From assembly GCF_036323735.1 (NCBI RefSeq), contig NC_086034.1, positions 13,665,001-13,729,000 of the forward strand: a stretch of DNA of 64,000 bases, read 5' to 3'. Position 1 is the first letter of the stretch. Each line of letters begins with the position of its first letter. Below are positions 60,150 to 64,000 of the stretch, one piece after another. A program made the position numbers and the translations under genes. The DNA is from Rattus norvegicus (lineage: Eukaryota > Chordata > Mammalia > Rodentia > Muridae). The notes beneath the pieces were generated by a model. That model was not told the DNA's origin. It saw only the letters and a list, made by a program, of their open reading frames with translations, and searched no databases.

Positions 60150-62735
60150 GTCCGTGGTGATCTGATAGGATGCCTGGGATAATTTCAATCTTCTTGTATC
60201 TGTTGAGGCCTGTTTTATGACCAATTATATGCATAATTTTAGACAAGGTACCAGGTGGTTAGAAGAAGGTATATTCTTTTGTTTTGGATAAAATATTTTA
60301 CAAATATCTGCTAAATCCATTTGGTTCATAACTTCTGTTGGTTTCTCTATGCCTCTGTTTATTTTCTGTTTCCATGATCTGTCCATTTATGAGAGTGGAG
60401 TGTTGAGGTCTCCCACAATTATTATGGGAGGTGCATTGTATTCTTTAAGTCTTAGTAAAGTTTCTTTCATGAATGTAGATGCCCTTGCATTTGGAGCATA
60501 GATATTTAGGATTGAGAGTTATCTTGGTGATTTTTTTCCTTTGATGAATATGAATGTTCTTCCTTATCTTTTTTGATAACTTTTGGTTGAAAGTTGATTT
60601 GTTTTGATATTAGAATGGCTGCTGAGCTTGTTTCTTTGAACCATTTGCTTGAAAAAATTGTTATCCAGGCTTTTACTCTGAGCTCGTGTCTATTTTTCAC
60701 TCTGAGGTGTGTTTCCTGTATGTACCAAAATGTTGGGTCCTTTTTATGCATCCAGTCAGTTTATCTTTTTATTGGGGAATTGAGTCCATTTAATTTAAGA
60801 GGTATAAAGGAATACTTATTGTTGCTTCCTGTTATTTTTGTTATTATATAGGGAATTATGTTTGTGTGGCTCTCTTTTTTTTTTGGTCGCATTGCAAGGA
60901 GACTAATTTCTTGCTTTTTCTATGGTGTAGTTCCGTTCTTGTGTTGGAGTTTTACATTTATTGTCCTTTGTAGGGCTGGATTTTTGGAAATGTATTGTGC
61001 AAATTTGTTTTGTCATGGAATATCTTGGTTTCTCCATCTATGATAATTGAGAGTTTTGCTGGATACAGTAACTTGGGCTGGCATTTGTGTTCTCTTAGGG
61101 TCTGTATGACATTTGCCCAGGATCTTCTGGCTTTCATAGTCTCTGGTGATTCTGATAGGTCTGCCTTTATATGTTTCTTGACCTTTTTCCCTTACTGCTT
61201 TTAATATTCTTTCTTTGTTTTGTGCTTTTGGTGTTTTGACTACTATGTGATGGGAGGAGTTTCTTTTCTGGTCCAACCCATTTGGAGCTCTGTAGGCTTC
61301 TTATGGGCATCTCTTTTTTAGGTTAGGGAACTTTTCTTCTATAATTTTGTTGAATACTTTAATGGCCCTTTTGTTGAGAGTCTTTACTCTCTTCTATTCT
61401 TATTATCCTTAGGTTTGATCTTCTCATTTCTGTCCTAGACTTCCTGAATGTTTTGCACTAGGAGCTTTTTGCAATTTACATTTTCTTTGACAGTTGTGTC
61501 CATGTTTTCTATGGTATCTTTTGCCCCTGAAATTCTCTCTTCTATTTCTTGTATTCTGTTGCTTGCATGTATTACTTTTGATCTCTTCTGTAGGTTTTCT
61601 ATCTTCAGGATTGTCTCTTTTTGTGCTTCCTTTATTGTTTCTATTTCCATTTTTAATCCTGGATAGTTTTGTTCAAATCCTTCACCTGTTTAGTTATGTT
61701 CTCCTGTTATTCTATGAGGTATTTTTGTGTTTCCTCTTTAAGGGCTTCTACTTGTTTGCCTGTGTTGTCCTGAATTTCTTTAAGGGAATTATTTATGTCT
61801 TTCTTAAAGTCCTCTATCGTCGTCATGAGATGTGATCCAAATGTTGCTTTTCTGGTGTATTTAGATATCCAGTATTTTTTTTGGTGGGAGAACTGGGCTC
61901 TGATGATGCCAAGTAGTCTTGGTTTCTGTTTCATAAGTTCTTGTGCTTGCCTCTTGCCATCAGGTTGTCTCTCGTGTTAGCTTCTCTTGCTGTCTCTGAC
62001 AGTGGTTTGACCTTGTTGTATTCCTCTCTGTTAGCACCTCTGTATACTTGTTTTCTCTCAGCTGGATCTGGGAACAGAGACGTGCTTCTGGGTTTGTGTG
62101 TCCTGAATCTTTGTGTCTCCGGGCCGATTGCTTGGAGCTGTGGGACAGGTTCAGTTCTGGGGGCAGGCAGAAACTAGTAGGTTCCTGCAGCTTAATGTTC
62201 CTATGTTCCTGTACCCAGAGGGCACTAAGCAGGTTCCTCTTAGGCCAGGGATGGATTTGAGCAGAAGTGGTGGGCTCCCCTTAGTTCTCGGGATTATCTG
62301 CCCTTTTTACAGTCCAACTCTCTTTCCTACAGGAATGAATACCGAGAGCTGTTGGAGCAATTCAACTCTGGGTGCAGTCAGAAACTGGAAGTGTTCTGTC
62401 CCAGAGGACTTCTGCTTTTGTGTGTCCTGAGGTCACCAGGTGTGTCACTTGGAGCAGAAGTGTTTGTCTTACCTTTGCTCTCTGATGTGTTGGCACTCCT
62501 GGAGACTGGCTTTTGGCTCTGGGCTCAGGCAGAAACCAGAAGTGTCCTGTCCCTGACTACTCCTAGGTTCCTATGCCCAGAAAACATAGAGAGGACTAGG
62601 CAGATTACTCTTGGACCAGGAGTGGAGTAGAAGTCACAATCTCACCCCTGAGCTCTCAGGATTGTCCACACTTCTGAGAGTCCAACTCTCTCCCATGGGA
62701 TTTGTGTATAGAGAGCTTTGGGAGTGGTTCAGCGG

Positions 62736-62985
62736 GAATGCCCTTTTGTAATACATAGCAGATTAGGAGTACCTGCAGATTCCTCTATTCTGCTTCCTAG
62801 GCCTTTTAACCTTAGACTCACCTTTTTTGGCTGCAACAGTGGCTGGGGGCATCACCAGCAGCTGCAGTGAGTGTCTCTGCTGCCTTCTTGGCTGCAGGTT
62901 TCTTCTCCTTCATTGTCAGGCTTCTCAGCTTTTTCACCCGCCATCTTATAAGATGGGAAAGAGAACTAAGGCAGCCTCTGTCATC
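62736..62985 (-). pseudogene. Rpl6: RPL6 processed pseudogene, 5' UTR and N-terminal part
   Basis: ATG at 62,944 followed by MAGEKAEKPD, as in rodent RPL6. The frame then shifts (KEKKPAAKKA appears in another frame), and VAAKKGESKVK and an internally deleted GICRYS-stop-SAMY follow before the L1 junction. The 5' UTR upstream of the ATG (CTCTTTCCCATCTTATAAG) is also RPL6-like. The coding sequence resumes at 55,710. Confidence 0.85.
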
Positions 62986-63480
62986 CAATTTTATGTCCTC
63001 TTGTAGCATATCAATTCAATAGTTAAAGCCTTTTTAGGCATAAAAATGTTCTGCTATTCATTTAATTGGTTTTGGTCTAACTTCAGATAACACCATACTG
63101 CCTTGAATAATGTAAGATCTTTGCATGTAATAGAATTTTCAGTGTCCCCTTCCCACATTTGTGTTTTCACAACTATTCAGTCAACCAACCATGACCCATA
63201 ATATCAAAAAATTATCTGTATTGAGCATAAATAATTTTCCATCATTGTCATTCTTTAGAAAGACAGGGTAGTAGCTGTTTAGGCAATATTTACTTAGTAT
63301 TATATTTATCAGTCATTTAAGATACTTAATAGTACAGAGAAGCAAGTTAGTCATTCGTTCCCATCATCTACACATTTTAATGGCATGATAACAAAGAACT
63401 GTATCATCCCTATTTATTCCCAGACAATCTTCTTTGTAATTTTGTCACCTAAATATTTATTCTTTTTTGCTCAAGGAGCT
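62986..63480. other. Non-coding sequence, nothing recognised
   Basis: No supported feature. Confidence 0.45.
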
Positions 63481-63484
63481 TGCT

Positions 63485-63700
63485 TTACATTTCCTTCAAG
63501 CCTGTTGTGTTGTCAATAAACTCCTCAAGTTTTCTGGTAAAGAATGTTTCTGTTTCTCTTTCACTGTTTAGGAATAATTCAATTGGATACAGAATTCTAG
63601 GTTGACAATTCTTTTTCTCTCCCATCAATTCAAACCATTCACTTAGCCAATGTGTAAATTTCTGGTTTCTTTTGAAACTCACTTGCATTGTCTTATGTTT
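63485..63700 (-). mobile_element. Ancient L1/HAL1 ORF1 C-terminal remnant
   Basis: The last third of a 137-codon minus-strand frame reads KKNCQPRILYP...ETFFTRKLEEFID, like the end of L1 ORF1p. The frame opens with GTG, and its first part (to 63,898) is not recognisable as L1. A host gene is unlikely. Confidence 0.45.
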
Positions 63701-64000
63701 TTCTGGAAGCTTTCTTGTGAGAGGATGTTTTGCTGAATGAAGAAGACACATGAGTGGGCATGTAATGTTTTGCTGGACCAGACACTTGAAGGGTATGTAT
63801 TGTTTAGAAAGAGTAGGCTCTTGCGTTGTAATGCTGTGCAAATCTTCTCTGGTCTTTGCTAGTCCTTGCTGGTCCTTTCTGGACGTGCAATGCTTCACTG
63901 ATCTTCACAAGATTTTGCTAATCTTCACTTGTCTTCACTTTGTAGAGAGAAATTTGCCAAAGAACTTCTGTGGTAGTTTGTCTGAATCTCTTGTAGATGT
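63701..64000. other. Unassigned right edge
   Basis: CTT/GCTGGTC-rich short internal repetition at 63,840-63,950; no family identified. Confidence 0.35.

Larger units (their letters stand above)
55714..62733 (-). mobile_element. Near full-length L1 inserted into the RPL6 pseudogene
   Basis: The 3' end (T run then ATTTACATTTCAAATGTTATT in plus-strand reading) is at 55,707-55,760, the 3' UTR extends to about 56,640, and ORF2 covers about 56,650-60,980. ORF1 covers about 61,013-61,935, with C-terminal and coiled-coil parts open. The 5' UTR is at 61,940-62,733. The catalytic RT motif reads FADN in place of FADD (58,334-58,345). The element also carries an ID SINE (56,443-56,542) and a solo LTR (59,791-60,149). 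It is inactive. The flanks AAGGCAATTT and AATGCCCTTTT are diverged relics of a target duplication in the RPL6 codons for RKAL. Confidence 0.9.

Noticed and set aside
1..64000. CRISPR array
   Set aside because: No regularly spaced short repeats with unique spacers; the genome is mammalian and the tandem signals are microsatellites or 5-kb duplications.

Overview
The window is mammalian, almost certainly rat, nuclear DNA. The evidence is the set of dispersed repeats: tRNA-derived ID SINEs with RNA polymerase III boxes and clear target-site duplications, B2-type SINEs, many rodent L1 fragments, and long CA/TG arrays. There are no bacterial-style operons. Most long open frames are shadows or decayed retroelement reading frames. 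Many apparent ORF starts are GTG or TTG codons and mean nothing in this genome.

Left end (1-11,210): a head-to-tail segmental duplication with a period of about 5.13 kb. It holds two nearly complete units and part of a third, and it runs off the left edge. Each of the two fuller units carries, on the minus strand, a compact three-exon gene whose product resembles elongin A. Conserved parts are an N-terminal TFIIS-N/LW-like domain, a short VYSG-containing motif and a basic C-terminal tail. The region where elongin A binds elongin B/C is not recognisable. Copy 1 (2814-4371) is intact at 404 codons with consensus splice sites, and lies behind an octamer/CCAAT/TATA promoter. Copy 2 (7939-9495) is broken by a 1-nt deletion in exon 1. 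The units are identical over about 2.2 kb but about 1% different across the gene, which suggests recent conversion or unequal exchange.

Middle (11,290-38,450): mostly gene-poor DNA with truncated L1, B2 and ID copies and simple repeats. A decayed class I (gammaretrovirus-like) endogenous retrovirus pol region occurs twice on the minus strand (32,700-33,605 and 34,110-35,020), separated by an L1 piece.

Right part (38,460-64,000): nested retroelements. A nearly full-length but degenerate plus-strand L1 (39,006-48,235) has a 3.1-kb LTR element (44,874-47,997) in its 3' UTR. That element has TG...CA ends and a perfect 6-bp target duplication. Next to its truncated 3' LTR is about 700 bp of antisense L1 5' UTR. 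Further right, a minus-strand RPL6 processed pseudogene is split by a nearly full-length minus-strand L1 (55,714-62,733). That L1 was itself hit by a solo LTR (359 bp, 6-bp target duplication) and an ID SINE.

The only plausible functional protein-coding gene seen is elongin-A-like copy 1. All family assignments come from reading the translation and repeat sequence by eye; no database search was run.
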